From positions 1 through 64,000 of IMG/VR virus record IMGVR_UViG_3300043774_000134: a DNA stretch of 64,000 nucleotides, one strand, 5' to 3'. Source of the DNA: a virus. The stretch's first letter is position 1. Every line of letters starts with the position of its first letter. The translations under genes and the position numbers were made by a program. Below, one piece after another: positions 53,584 to 58,820 of this stretch. The notes beneath the pieces are model-generated. The model did not search any database and was not told the origin of the DNA. It saw only the letters and a program-made list of their open reading frames with translations.

Positions 53584-53592
53584 TGCTATAAT
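53584..53592 (+). promoter_or_regulatory. Extended -10 promoter of a leaderless gene
   Basis: TGCTATAAT with -10 at 53587-53592. The next ATG (53599) is again exactly 12 bp from the first base of the -10. Confidence 0.6.
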
Positions 53593-53598
53593 AGATCT

Positions 53599-53730
53599 AT
53601 GTGTAATGGAAATTGCTCTTGTGATACCCCCGAAGTTTTAAAATATGATCTATCAGAAGATTGCTTATGCATCTTTGATGGAAACCCAGACTTTTGTATT
53701 TGTATTGACATAAGTGAACCCACAGCGTAA
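53599..53730 (+). CDS. Cys-rich micro-protein, leaderless
   Basis: A 43-residue frame (MCNGNCSCDTPEV...) contains seven cysteines, two of the clusters as CLC and CIC, and is acidic. Too short for a family call. Its existence is supported by the promoter at the fixed leaderless distance and by the GGAG ribosome site of the next gene right after its stop. It could bind a metal ion. Confidence 0.6.
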   Translation: MCNGNCSCDTPEVLKYDLSEDCLCIFDGNPDFCICIDISEPTA

Positions 53731-53740
53731 GGAGAGAAAC

Positions 53741-53914
53741 GTGGATAAACCAAAAGATAAACTTTATCAGGATAAGACCTGGCTTGCTACTGAGCTTGAA
53801 ACTAAATCTACCCGAAAAATTGCTAAAGAGCAAAGGGTTAGCTATAAGCTTATTAATGTATGGGCTTTGAACTATGGACTCATTGAGCGATCAGAAGAAA
53901 CAATCCTTGCATGA
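53741..53914 (+). CDS. Small HTH DNA-binding protein (GTG start)
   Basis: The 57-residue product starts at GTG 53741, preceded by GGAGAG 4 bp away; upstream in-frame ATG 53714 lies inside the previous gene and has no ribosome site. It contains a homeodomain-like HTH (STRKIAKEQRVSYKLINVWALNYGLI). It could be a regulator of the divergent region. Its stop overlaps the next ATG (ATGA). Confidence 0.7.
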   Translation: MDKPKDKLYQDKTWLATELETKSTRKIAKEQRVSYKLINVWALNYGLIERSEETILA

Positions 53915-54024
53915 GGGATAAATTGTCTACCCTGCAAAAAATTCTAATATCTATAGCAGGACTTGGCACTATTGTGTTGTGCAATCTTGTTGTGATCTTT
54001 ATTGCAAAAGCATTTGGTGCTTAA
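53911..54024 (+). CDS. Small single-helix membrane protein
   Basis: A 37-residue frame (MRDKLSTLQK...) has one long hydrophobic helix (ILISIAGLGTIVLCNLVVIFIA). Its ATG overlaps the TGA of the HTH gene, so translation is coupled. Function unknown; it could affect membrane or other phages' entry. Confidence 0.55.
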   Translation: MRDKLSTLQKILISIAGLGTIVLCNLVVIFIAKAFGA

Positions 54025-54193
54025 TCTGAAAAATTTTGTATTTTCCAATTTGAAGATTTTCTGAATAATTTTTAGAGATGTACGATACATGCCTCACAGA
54101 AATAAATCAACAAAAATATAGTGAGCACACTGAAAGTGACTATACGCACCCAAAACTTTCTCAAACTATTTTTTGACTTATCGGCGTGTCGCA

Positions 54194-54222
54194 TTGCTAA
54201 TGTCAGTGGTTACTGATTAGAT
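54194..54222 (+). promoter_or_regulatory. Promoter, TGTCAGTGG class
   Basis: TTGCTA, 17-bp spacer beginning ATGTCAGTGG, then TTAGAT. Confidence 0.6.
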
Positions 54223-54270
54223 ATAGATATAGAAAGAAACCAAGCAAAACCTAAAAGAATGGAAAACAAA

Positions 54271-54390
54271 ATGTTCGGAATCACAAAGTCAGAAGGCTAC
54301 TACTGGGTACGCGTTGGACAGAGCACTACTAAGGTTGGTCACAAGACTTTCCGTTCAGCACTTGCTCACCTTATCACTGGCATTGCCTAA
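54271..54390 (+). CDS. Hypothetical 39-residue protein
   Basis: It starts MFGITKSEGYYWVRVG and ends in a helix (FRSALAHLITGIA). The leader AGAATGGAAAACAAA also precedes two later genes (54818, 54965), so the ATG inside it (54259, in frame) is probably part of the ribosome region. A start at 54259 would add MENK. Basic and small; function unknown. Confidence 0.55.
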   Translation: MFGITKSEGYYWVRVGQSTTKVGHKTFRSALAHLITGIA

Positions 54391-54419
54391 GTTTCACTGT
54401 CATAGGCTAACGATAAACT
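54391..54419 (+). promoter_or_regulatory. Promoter, related class
   Basis: GTTTCA, 17-bp spacer with TGTCATAGG, then TAAACT. It abuts the stop codon of the previous gene. Confidence 0.55.
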
Positions 54420-54443
54420 AAAGACATAAAGAAAGGATAACTA

Positions 54444-54587
54444 ATGTATATAGTAGAAGTAATCAAGAAGGGAATCGGAGTCATTGAGACTTTCGGTTCA
54501 CGCTCTAGGGCAGAAGCAGAAGCACAGAAGAATGTGTATGCTCTCATGTATCCTGAGTGTGTAGTAATGATGGAGTGGAGTAACTAA
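54444..54587 (+). CDS. Hypothetical 47-residue protein
   Basis: ATG follows GAAAGGATAACTA, the common leader of this arm. The product (MYIVEVIKKGIGVIETF...) has a small beta-hairpin-like N-terminus, an Ala/Glu-rich helix (RAEAEAQKNVYALM) and ends MMEWSN. No family recognised. Confidence 0.65.
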   Translation: MYIVEVIKKGIGVIETFGSRSRAEAEAQKNVYALMYPECVVMMEWSN

Positions 54588-54627
54588 GGGTAGGGGATCC
54601 CCTCCCTATACCCCCAACATATGGGCC

Positions 54628-54679
54628 TGTGTATAACTTATCCACAATTTGGCGCCGCCCTGTGTATAACTTGTCCACA
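54628..54679. promoter_or_regulatory. Cluster of four DnaA-box-like sites
   Basis: TGTGTATAA (54628), TTATCCACA (54638), TGTGTATAA (54661) and TTGTCCACA (54671) form two inverted pairs around a GGCGCC at 54651. Both the general and the high-GC actinobacterial forms of the box are present. Confidence 0.65.
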
Positions 54680-54749
54680 GGTTACGCATACGTCTAAGAT
54701 CCCTCGAAAAAAATCTTTTATTTATTTTTGCGTTTGTCGGCGTGTCGCG

Positions 54750-54778
54750 TAGGTAATGTCGTAGGTGTGTGATTAGAT
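54750..54778 (+). promoter_or_regulatory. Promoter, related class
   Basis: TAGGTA, 17-bp spacer with TGTCGTAGG, then TTAGAT; 3 bp after a CGGCGTGTCG copy. Confidence 0.5.
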
Positions 54779-54817
54779 ATAGATATAGAAACAAACACAG
54801 AAAGAATGGAAAACAAA

Positions 54818-54904
54818 ATGGAAATCGTAATCGTAATCATGTGGTCGCTTGCTCTCGCACCATTCGCATACATTGCTGTATCGTACTGGTGGAGTGGTCG
54901 CTAG
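54818..54904 (+). CDS. Membrane micro-protein (28 residues)
   Basis: This is an almost entirely hydrophobic single helix (MEIVIVIMWSLALAPFAYIAV) ending in SYWWSGR. The leader AGAATGGAAAACAAA matches that of 54271. The ATG 12 bp upstream is in frame (MENK-). Small membrane peptides of this kind are common in phage early regions; role unknown. Confidence 0.5.
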   Translation: MEIVIVIMWSLALAPFAYIAVSYWWSGR

Positions 54905-54932
54905 TTTCACTGTCAGACCCTACTGCTATACT
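54904..54932 (+). promoter_or_regulatory. Promoter, related class
   Basis: GTTTCA, 17-bp spacer with TGTCAGACC, then TATACT with TGC before it. Confidence 0.6.
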
Positions 54933-54964
54933 CTAACTAACAAACAAAAAGAATGGATAACAAA

Positions 54965-55090
54965 ATGTCAGAAGAAACTCGAATGCTAACAAGCCTTATC
55001 ATTGGTGGAGGTCTTTGTGCCTTCGTCTTCATCGGTATCATCGCAATGGCTATTGCGGCTACCTACTACGGAAAGAAAGAGGGTAAGTAA
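54965..55090 (+). CDS. Small membrane protein (41 residues)
   Basis: MSEETRML is followed by a long membrane helix (LIIGGGLCAFVFIGIIAMAIAA) and a positively charged tail (YYGKKEGK), which predicts the tail inside the cell. It uses the AGAATGGATAACAAA leader, with an in-frame ATG 12 bp upstream. The downstream gene begins one base after its stop. Confidence 0.6.
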   Translation: MSEETRMLTSLIIGGGLCAFVFIGIIAMAIAATYYGKKEGK

Positions 55091-55091
55091 T

Positions 55092-55238
55092 ATGACTACC
55101 ACTACTAAGACTTGCTACCTATGCTATACCCCTGGTATGCCTGATGTACCTGCTGTAGAGTATTCGCCCTATGGCTACCCTGCCTGTGCTAGCCACTATG
55201 CTAGTGACTTTGATGAGTTTGCTAGCGATTATTCGTAA
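55092..55238 (+). CDS. Small zinc-ribbon-like protein (48 residues)
   Basis: The ATG at 55092 follows GAGGG of the preceding gene's end. The product has CYLC near the N-terminus and CASH later, giving a possible CxxC...CxxH metal site, and an acidic Tyr/Asp tail. Frame upstream of this ATG lies inside the membrane-protein gene and is not used. Confidence 0.6.
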   Translation: MTTTTKTCYLCYTPGMPDVPAVEYSPYGYPACASHYASDFDEFASDYS

Positions 55239-55282
55239 TCACGGCGTGTCGCCTTGACATTCCCCCGATTTTGGGCGCCGCC

Positions 55283-55303
55283 TGTGGATAACTTTGTGGA
55301 TAA
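55283..55303. promoter_or_regulatory. Direct pair of DnaA-box-like sites
   Basis: TGTGGATAA at 55283-55291 and 55295-55303 are two exact reverse-orientation boxes 12 bp apart, right after GGCGCC (55274). Confidence 0.6.
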
Positions 55304-55307
55304 CTCT

Positions 55308-55323
55308 GTTACGGAACCGTTAT
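55308..55323 (+). promoter_or_regulatory. GTTAC-N6-GTTAT operator-like pair
   Basis: Units begin at 55308 and 55319 (11 bp); 69 bp from the -10 at 55377. Confidence 0.5.
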
Positions 55324-55353
55324 AAAATCTTCCCGATTGGTGGAAAAAGTAGG

Positions 55354-55382
55354 GGTCAAATGTCAGTGGGTCGTGTTAGTCT
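55354..55382 (+). promoter_or_regulatory. Promoter, TGTCAGTGG class
   Basis: Poor -35 (GGTCAA), 17-bp spacer with TGTCAGTGG and TGT, then TAGTCT. Confidence 0.55.
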
Positions 55383-55408
55383 GTTTACAGATAGAAAGGA
55401 AAAAGCAA

Positions 55409-55519
55409 ATGGGATTTATGAAAATCATCACCGCTGAAGGTGTACAAGACATTGAGACTATGACGGTTGAGCAATTGCTCGGTCTTCAGGTCGCCCTAAT
55501 GGCAGAAAAAGATAAATAA
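55409..55519 (+). CDS. Hypothetical 36-residue protein
   Basis: The ATG is preceded by GAAAGGAAAAAGCAA. MGFMKIITAEG is followed by a short amphipathic helix (TVEQLLGLQVALMAEKDK). The frame is open upstream, but only this ATG has the ribosome site. No family recognised. Confidence 0.55.
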   Translation: MGFMKIITAEGVQDIETMTVEQLLGLQVALMAEKDK

Positions 55520-55547
55520 CTTTTTTTCGCAAACACGGCGTGTCGTC

Positions 55548-55576
55548 TTGACAAATCGTAGAATGTGTGATTAGAT
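55548..55576 (+). promoter_or_regulatory. Consensus-like promoter
   Basis: Perfect TTGACA, 17 bp, TTAGAT; 2 bp after a CGGCGTGTCG copy. It drives the leader with micro-ORFs and the 54-residue gene. Confidence 0.65.
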
Positions 55577-55601
55577 AGTAATATAAATAAACAGAGAGAG
55601 A

Positions 55602-55661
55602 ATGAGCCTCAGAGAATGAGCCTTAGCAAATAATCCCGATAGGGTGAGCCTAAGCAAATAA
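55602..55661 (+). other. Three tandem leader micro-ORFs
   Basis: ATG 55602 (MSLRE), ATG 55616 (MSLSK) and GTG 55644 (MSLSK) each have five codons before a stop; the first and second overlap (ATGA). The Leu codons differ (CTC, CTT, CTA) while the peptide stays similar. They lie in the leader of the gene at 55705, and AG/CT-rich ends of the leader could pair. Confidence 0.4.
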
Positions 55662-55704
55662 GTCTCAGAGCAAATAAGTCTCTCTCACTAAGAAAGGTAA
55701 ACTA

Positions 55705-55869
55705 ATGGAATATGTAAACAAGACTCCCCTAATGGATGAGGTATTGGAAGCCGTTATGGCTAAGTATGGCTACGAGACTAAGTCTCAGGCATACCCCTTC
55801 GTAATCGGTATGGCTACCGAATGTATCTCAGTCGAATCGTTTAGCCGTATGCTAGACGCACTAAAGTAA
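55705..55869 (+). CDS. Hypothetical 54-residue protein
   Basis: The ATG follows AAGAAAGGTAAACTA. The product is helical (MDEVLEAVMAKYGY, FSRMLDALK) with a single Cys. Its long leader with micro-ORFs sets it apart from the neighbours and suggests post-transcriptional control. Function unknown. Confidence 0.6.
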   Translation: MEYVNKTPLMDEVLEAVMAKYGYETKSQAYPFVIGMATECISVESFSRMLDALK

Positions 55870-55886
55870 AGAAAGGAAAACTCAAA

Positions 55887-56024
55887 ATGAAAATTTGTGA
55901 AGTTTGTGAAAAGTCTGTAGAGACTGTGTTCGTGTCCGCTTATGGCGAATGGCTTATCTGTAAGCCTTGCCTTATCTCTGAGCGTTTCGCAATTATGCGT
56001 AGCGAGGGTGAGTTTGCTAGTTAG
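55887..56024 (+). CDS. Small zinc-ribbon protein, paralogue group
   Basis: The 45-residue product has CEVC at residues 4-7 and CKPC at 25-28, a full four-Cys zinc ribbon. It resembles the genes at 56498 and 58035 (M..CE(I/V)C ... C..C). The leader is GAAAGGAAAACTCAAA. It could bind protein or nucleic acid; target unknown. Confidence 0.65.
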   Translation: MKICEVCEKSVETVFVSAYGEWLICKPCLISERFAIMRSEGEFAS

Positions 56025-56112
56025 CAGACTACCCCCAGGGATCCCCGACATATACCAATTTTAGAATACACGGCGTGTCGGTTTGCGTATTCCCAAAAAA
56101 TCGGCGCCCCCC

Positions 56113-56131
56113 TGTGGATAACTTATCAACA
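56113..56131. promoter_or_regulatory. Inverted DnaA-box-like pair
   Basis: TGTGGATAA (56113) and TTATCAACA (56123) follow GGCGCC at 56103. Confidence 0.5.
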
Positions 56132-56189
56132 GTTTACGTTGGACTACAAAAATGCCTCAAACTTTTTTCAGACTTATCGGCGTGTCGTG

Positions 56190-56218
56190 GTTTCATTGTC
56201 GGTGGGTCGTGCTAGGCT
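56190..56218 (+). promoter_or_regulatory. Promoter, TGTCGGTGG class
   Basis: GTTTCA, 17-bp spacer with TGTCGGTGG, TGC, TAGGCT. Confidence 0.65.
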
Positions 56219-56240
56219 GAGGGTAACGAAAGGAAAACTA

Positions 56241-56447
56241 ATGGAAACTAGAACACAAAAGGCTAAGGGCTTCGTCGGTAAGACTGTCCGCTTCACTAGC
56301 AAGCCTCGCCCATTCGGTCCAGCCTACACCTATGAGGGTCTGGTCGTAAAGGTAAAGGGTCTGAACGCTGACGGCTCAGAGATTCACTTTGAGGACGGTC
56401 GAAAGACTTTCTACAACTGGGGAGTGTCCGCCGAGATTCTCTCTTAG
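56241..56447 (+). CDS. Basic SH3-like hypothetical protein
   Basis: The 68-residue product starts at the ATG behind CGAAAGGAAAACTA; frame upstream is untranslated leader. METRTQKAKGFVGKTVRF is followed by short strands (YEGLVVKVKGLNADGSEIHFEDGRKTFYNW), the order of a small beta barrel such as SH3 or KOW. It is basic, so nucleic-acid binding is possible. Confidence 0.65.
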   Translation: METRTQKAKGFVGKTVRFTSKPRPFGPAYTYEGLVVKVKGLNADGSEIHFEDGRKTFYNWGVSAEILS

Positions 56448-56471
56448 AGTGTCGGTGGCTACCCCTATACT
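56443..56471 (+). promoter_or_regulatory. Promoter, TGTCGGTGG class
   Basis: CTTAGA overlapping the previous stop codon, 17-bp spacer with TGTCGGTGG, then TATACT. No TG before the -10. Confidence 0.65.
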
Positions 56472-56497
56472 GTAATCATAACGAAAGGAAAACTAAA

Positions 56498-56668
56498 ATG
56501 GAATGTGAAATCTGTGACTACCGTCAGGCACTTGAGGTGCTTCAGTATGACACCGAAATTGCTGAGTTGGAGTTTGTGGCTGTGTGCCAGAACTGCCACG
56601 ACGCTATCGTGTGCGATAAGTTGGAAACTCAATTCGCTATCGTTGATATCTTCCCGATTGCAGACTAG
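56498..56668 (+). CDS. Small zinc-ribbon protein, paralogue group
   Basis: The 56-residue product has CEIC (residues 3-6) and CQNC (30-33), a longer middle part, and an acidic end IVDIFPIAD. The end resembles INIFPDG of the 58035 gene, supporting common descent. Leader: CGAAAGGAAAACTAAA. Confidence 0.65.
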   Translation: MECEICDYRQALEVLQYDTEIAELEFVAVCQNCHDAIVCDKLETQFAIVDIFPIAD

Positions 56669-56676
56669 GAGAAAAA

Positions 56677-56808
56677 ATGGAACGCTCACCGCTTTATTAT
56701 TTTGTCCGTGGCGTGTGTCGGTTTATTGTTCAAATCGGCATAGCCATAGGCGTATTGTTTTCTGCCTATTGGTTCATTCTTCTGTTTTGGGCAACCTTCT
56801 ACCCCTAG
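56677..56808 (+). CDS. Small membrane protein (43 residues)
   Basis: The ATG is 8 bp after the stop of the zinc-ribbon gene, with AGGAGA before it. One or two hydrophobic stretches (FIVQIGIAIGVLFSAYWFILLFW) form the protein, after a short basic beginning. Co-transcribed with the upstream zinc-ribbon gene. Function unknown. Confidence 0.6.
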   Translation: MERSPLYYFVRGVCRFIVQIGIAIGVLFSAYWFILLFWATFYP

Positions 56809-56873
56809 GAAAATGGATCGACCCTATCGGCGTGTCGGCTTGACAAATGTCGGTGGGGGCGGCGCCGCCCACC

Positions 56874-56889
56874 GTTACCTATTTGTTAT
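56874..56889 (+). promoter_or_regulatory. GTTAC-N6-GTTAT operator-like pair
   Basis: Units at 56874 and 56885; 59 bp before the -10 at 56933. Confidence 0.65.
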
Positions 56890-56909
56890 TAAGGAATACG
56901 AAAAAAATG

Positions 56910-56938
56910 CCTCAAATGTCAGAGTGGTGTGGTAGGGT
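56910..56938 (+). promoter_or_regulatory. Promoter of leaderless endonuclease gene
   Basis: CCTCAA, 17-bp spacer with TGTCAGAGTGG, then TAGGGT; ATG 12 bp from the first -10 base. Confidence 0.6.
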
Positions 56939-56944
56939 TTAGGT

Positions 56945-57304
56945 ATGAAGAAATGCTCGAAGTGCGAACAGACCCTCGCTCACTCCTCGTTCTCTCCCTC
57001 CTCTGGTGGGAAGTATCTGCGACCTGAGTGTCGTGACTGTGGTCGCAAGTTGGCTAATGAGCGTCGTGCTTTGCGTAAAGAGTATGGCTACCCCGAATCA
57101 GGACACACCTGCCCTATCTGTCTAAAGTCAGAAGATGAACTCAAGGGGACAGGTGGCAACGCTTCCATTTGGGTAGTAGACCACGACCACGGTACAGGTG
57201 CATTCCGTGGACACATCTGCCACAACTGCAACCGTGGCTTGGGTGTGTTCCAAGATGACCTAGACCGTATCGCTAGGGCAATGGAATATTTGCAAAACGC
57301 CTAG
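56945..57304 (+). CDS. Endonuclease VII-type (HNH/beta-beta-alpha) nuclease
   Basis: This 119-residue protein has DHDH at 79-82 ([24 protein letters not shown]), the core of the recombination endonuclease VII family. A zinc site comes from C56/C59 and C92/C95. Two more Cys pairs (C4/C7 and C29/C32) form an N-terminal ribbon. It would cleave branched DNA or act as a freestanding HNH nuclease. No ribosome site is present; the ATG is at the predicted +1. A second junction-type nuclease is the resolvase at 78-419. Confidence 0.88.
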   Translation: MKKCSKCEQTLAHSSFSPSSGGKYLRPECRDCGRKLANERRALRKEYGYPESGHTCPICLKSEDELKGTGGNASIWVVDHDHGTGAFRGHICHNCNRGLGVFQDDLDRIARAMEYLQNA

Positions 57305-57344
57305 CCAGGACTTGACAGTTCGCTAGGGATCGGCGCCCCCCTTC

Positions 57345-57360
57345 GTTACCAAAACGTTAT
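57345..57360 (+). promoter_or_regulatory. GTTAC-N6-GTTAT operator-like pair
   Basis: Units at 57345 and 57356; 59 bp before the -10 at 57404. Confidence 0.65.
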
Positions 57361-57380
57361 TAAGTAAGTTACGAAAAACC

Positions 57381-57409
57381 TTGTAAATGTCGGAGGCTCG
57401 TGTTAGTCT
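57381..57409 (+). promoter_or_regulatory. Promoter, TGTCGGAGG variant
   Basis: TTGTAA, 17-bp spacer with TGTCGGAGG and TGT, then TAGTCT. Confidence 0.65.
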
Positions 57410-57433
57410 TGTATTACAACGAAAGGATAACTA

Positions 57434-57655
57434 ATGATTTTTGAGCCTGTCTTCGGTGAAGACTTTGAGATTGTCGCCTACCTTGACGACCTCGGCAACG
57501 AGTGGACTGTTGAGGAAACCCAGGACTACTGGAATGTTTCTGGCAACTCGCTTGAGTCGCAAGACTATGAGCCTGACGAGTCTTGGTGGGATGCCGACGC
57601 TATTGCCTCTGCTGGCTGGGGAACCGACGAGGACTACGGATACTACGGAGAGTAG
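57434..57655 (+). CDS. Extremely acidic protein without Lys, Arg or His
   Basis: The 73-residue product has 21 Asp/Glu and no basic residue at all. It has several Trp/Tyr (SWWDAD, DYGYYGE), and the net charge near -21 is in the range of DNA-mimic proteins. Such proteins can block host restriction, nucleoid or repair enzymes; this is inference from composition. The leader is CGAAAGGATAACTA. No known family visible. Confidence 0.75.
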   Translation: MIFEPVFGEDFEIVAYLDDLGNEWTVEETQDYWNVSGNSLESQDYEPDESWWDADAIASAGWGTDEDYGYYGE

Positions 57656-57667
57656 GCGAGGGCGCCG

Positions 57668-57696
57668 ATCTCGCTGTCGGTGGCTCATGTTATAGT
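57668..57696 (+). promoter_or_regulatory. Promoter of a leaderless gene
   Basis: ATCTCG, 17-bp spacer with TGTCGGTGG and TGT, then TATAGT; GGCGCC begins 30 bp before the -10; ATG 12 bp from the -10 start. Confidence 0.65.
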
Positions 57697-57702
57697 CATT
57701 AT

Positions 57703-57924
57703 ATGAACGAATACGAAACCCTTGAAATCCTGTCCGAATACGAAGCAAAGGCTAACTATGATGCCTTACTAGACGAGTGCTACCCTATCGTGTCTATTGG
57801 TTACTCAGAGTTTTATCCCTCAACGGTACTCAAAGAGTGTGACCCAATCGCATATCGCTGTGGCTTTGCTGACTATGTAGACTCATTAGCAGAAGAGGGA
57901 ACTATGGTCGAGGGCTACTGCTAG
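57703..57924 (+). CDS. Acidic hypothetical protein, leaderless
   Basis: 73 residues from the ATG at 57703 (MNEYETLEILSEYEAKANY...). The open frame continues upstream, but that part is the promoter and the GGCGCC element. The protein is rich in Glu, Asp, Tyr and holds four Cys spread through the chain. It looks alpha-helical. No family recognised. Confidence 0.65.
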   Translation: MNEYETLEILSEYEAKANYDALLDECYPIVSIGYSEFYPSTVLKECDPIAYRCGFADYVDSLAEEGTMVEGYC

Positions 57925-57945
57925 GGGGGGCGGCGCCGCCGCTTC

Positions 57946-57961
57946 GTTACCATTTTGTTAT
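57946..57961 (+). promoter_or_regulatory. GTTAC-N6-GTTAT operator-like pair
   Basis: Units at 57946 and 57957; 59 bp before the -10 at 58005. Confidence 0.65.
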
Positions 57962-57981
57962 ACGAAACGCCCTCTAAATGC

Positions 57982-58010
57982 CCTAGAATGTCGGTGGTCA
58001 CTGCTACACT
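57982..58010 (+). promoter_or_regulatory. Promoter, TGTCGGTGG class
   Basis: CCTAGA, 17-bp spacer with TGTCGGTGG and TGC, then TACACT. Confidence 0.65.
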
Positions 58011-58034
58011 GTTTATATAACGAAAGGAAAACTA

Positions 58035-58181
58035 ATGCCAGAATGTGAAGTATGCCAGCACCGTGATTCGGTCTACATGGTAGATGTTGACTATGGTCGC
58101 ATTATTCTTGTTTGTGCTACCTGTATCAACATCTTCCCCGATGGAGTAATCGTGGCTGAGGCAGATACCCGACTCATTTGA
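58035..58181 (+). CDS. Small zinc-ribbon protein, paralogue group
   Basis: The 48-residue product has CEVC (4-7) and CATC (27-30) and the ending INIFPDGVIVAEAD. It is the closest relative of the 56498 protein. Leader: CGAAAGGAAAACTA. The promoter of the next gene overlaps its stop codon. Confidence 0.65.
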   Translation: MPECEVCQHRDSVYMVDVDYGRIILVCATCINIFPDGVIVAEADTRLI

Positions 58182-58204
58182 GTGTCAGTGGTCACTGCTA
58201 AAAT
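58176..58204 (+). promoter_or_regulatory. Promoter, TGTCAGTGG class
   Basis: ATTTGA (containing the stop codon of the previous gene), 17-bp spacer with TGTCAGTGG and TGC, then TAAAAT. Confidence 0.65.
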
Positions 58205-58227
58205 AGAAACATAACGAAAGGAAAACT

Positions 58228-58398
58228 ATGGAATACAAATATGTAACTGTATCAGTCTCACTGCTTGAGAACTTGGTGCGACTGAATCGTGAAGACCAGG
58301 CACGATGCAAAGAAATGGGTCTTCGTGAAATGGAACAATGGCACGAGGGTCGTGCTATGGCTTTTGAGTTTATTCTCTCTGAGTTTGCAAACAACTAA
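58228..58398 (+). CDS. Hypothetical helical protein (56 residues)
   Basis: MEYKYVTVSVSLLENL begins with a strand, then charged helices (RLNREDQARCKEMG, REMEQWHEGRAMAFEFILSEF). Leader CGAAAGGAAAACT. A coiled-coil-like partner-binding role is possible; none is shown. Followed by a second gene without a new promoter. Confidence 0.65.
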   Translation: MEYKYVTVSVSLLENLVRLNREDQARCKEMGLREMEQWHEGRAMAFEFILSEFANN

Positions 58399-58416
58399 CG
58401 AAAGGCAAGAACTAAA

Positions 58417-58599
58417 ATGATGACACGCAAAGACTATGTATTTACCGCTGATGTAATCAACGATATGTATCACTTTTCACACGCTACCGATAAAGAAATT
58501 GAGAATATGTCAATCGCTTTTGCTGATTACTTTAGCAATGACAATGAGCGTTTTGACCGTAAGATTTTCTTCAACGCTTGCTACCGAGAGAAGGACTAA
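58417..58599 (+). CDS. Hypothetical 60-residue protein
   Basis: MMTRKDYVFTADVINDMYHF... is a mixed, aromatic-rich protein with an acidic middle (DKEIENMSIAFADYFSNDNERFD). The ribosome site is CGAAAGGCAAGAACTAAA. It is in the same transcript as the gene before it, and its stop directly precedes the next ATG. Confidence 0.7.
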   Translation: MMTRKDYVFTADVINDMYHFSHATDKEIENMSIAFADYFSNDNERFDRKIFFNACYREKD

Positions 58600-58728
58600 A
58601 TGAGTATGCTCCCATTGTTCGCATTTATGTTTGGGGTCATTGTGTTTGACACGGTAGTGATTCTCTACCTGTATGCCAAATACAAGAATGCTAAGTATGA
58701 GGCATATCTAAACCGACCACCCTTCTAG
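58600..58728 (+). CDS. Small membrane protein (42 residues)
   Basis: The ATG directly follows the TAA of the preceding gene (coupled translation). One membrane helix (LFAFMFGVIVFDTVVILYLY) is followed by a Lys/Tyr-rich tail (AKYKNAKYEAYLNRPPF), predicted inside the cell. Function unknown. Confidence 0.6.
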   Translation: MSMLPLFAFMFGVIVFDTVVILYLYAKYKNAKYEAYLNRPPF

Positions 58729-58749
58729 GAGGGGGCGGCGCCCCGATCC

Positions 58750-58765
58750 GTTATCGGAATGTTAT
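58750..58765 (+). promoter_or_regulatory. GTTAT-N6-GTTAT operator-like pair
   Basis: Units at 58750 and 58761; 59 bp before the -10 at 58809. Confidence 0.65.
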
Positions 58766-58785
58766 TAAGTATCTTACGAAAAATG

Positions 58786-58814
58786 CCGTGAATGTCAGTG
58801 GTCAATGCTAAGAT
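58786..58814 (+). promoter_or_regulatory. Promoter of a leaderless gene
   Basis: CCGTGA, 17-bp spacer with TGTCAGTGG and TGC, then TAAGAT; ATG at 58821, 12 bp from the -10 start. Confidence 0.65.
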
Positions 58815-58820
58815 TGAGTT

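Larger units (their letters stand above)
54182..56837 (+). repeat. CGGCGTGTCG element, seven exact copies
   Basis: The decamer occurs at 54182, 54738, 55242, 55536, 56071, 56178 and 56828, always on the plus strand and in gene-free DNA. In several copies it stands 2-3 bp before a TTGACA or similar -35 word (55254, 55548, 56840). It is absent after 56.9 kb, while other promoter elements continue. It may be an upstream activator or host-factor site. Confidence 0.7.

Noticed and set aside
57583-57702. Upstream extension of the 57703 gene
   Set aside because: The added part covers the stop of the acidic gene, GGCGCC and the promoter, and its translation (MVGCRRYCLCWLG) looks random.
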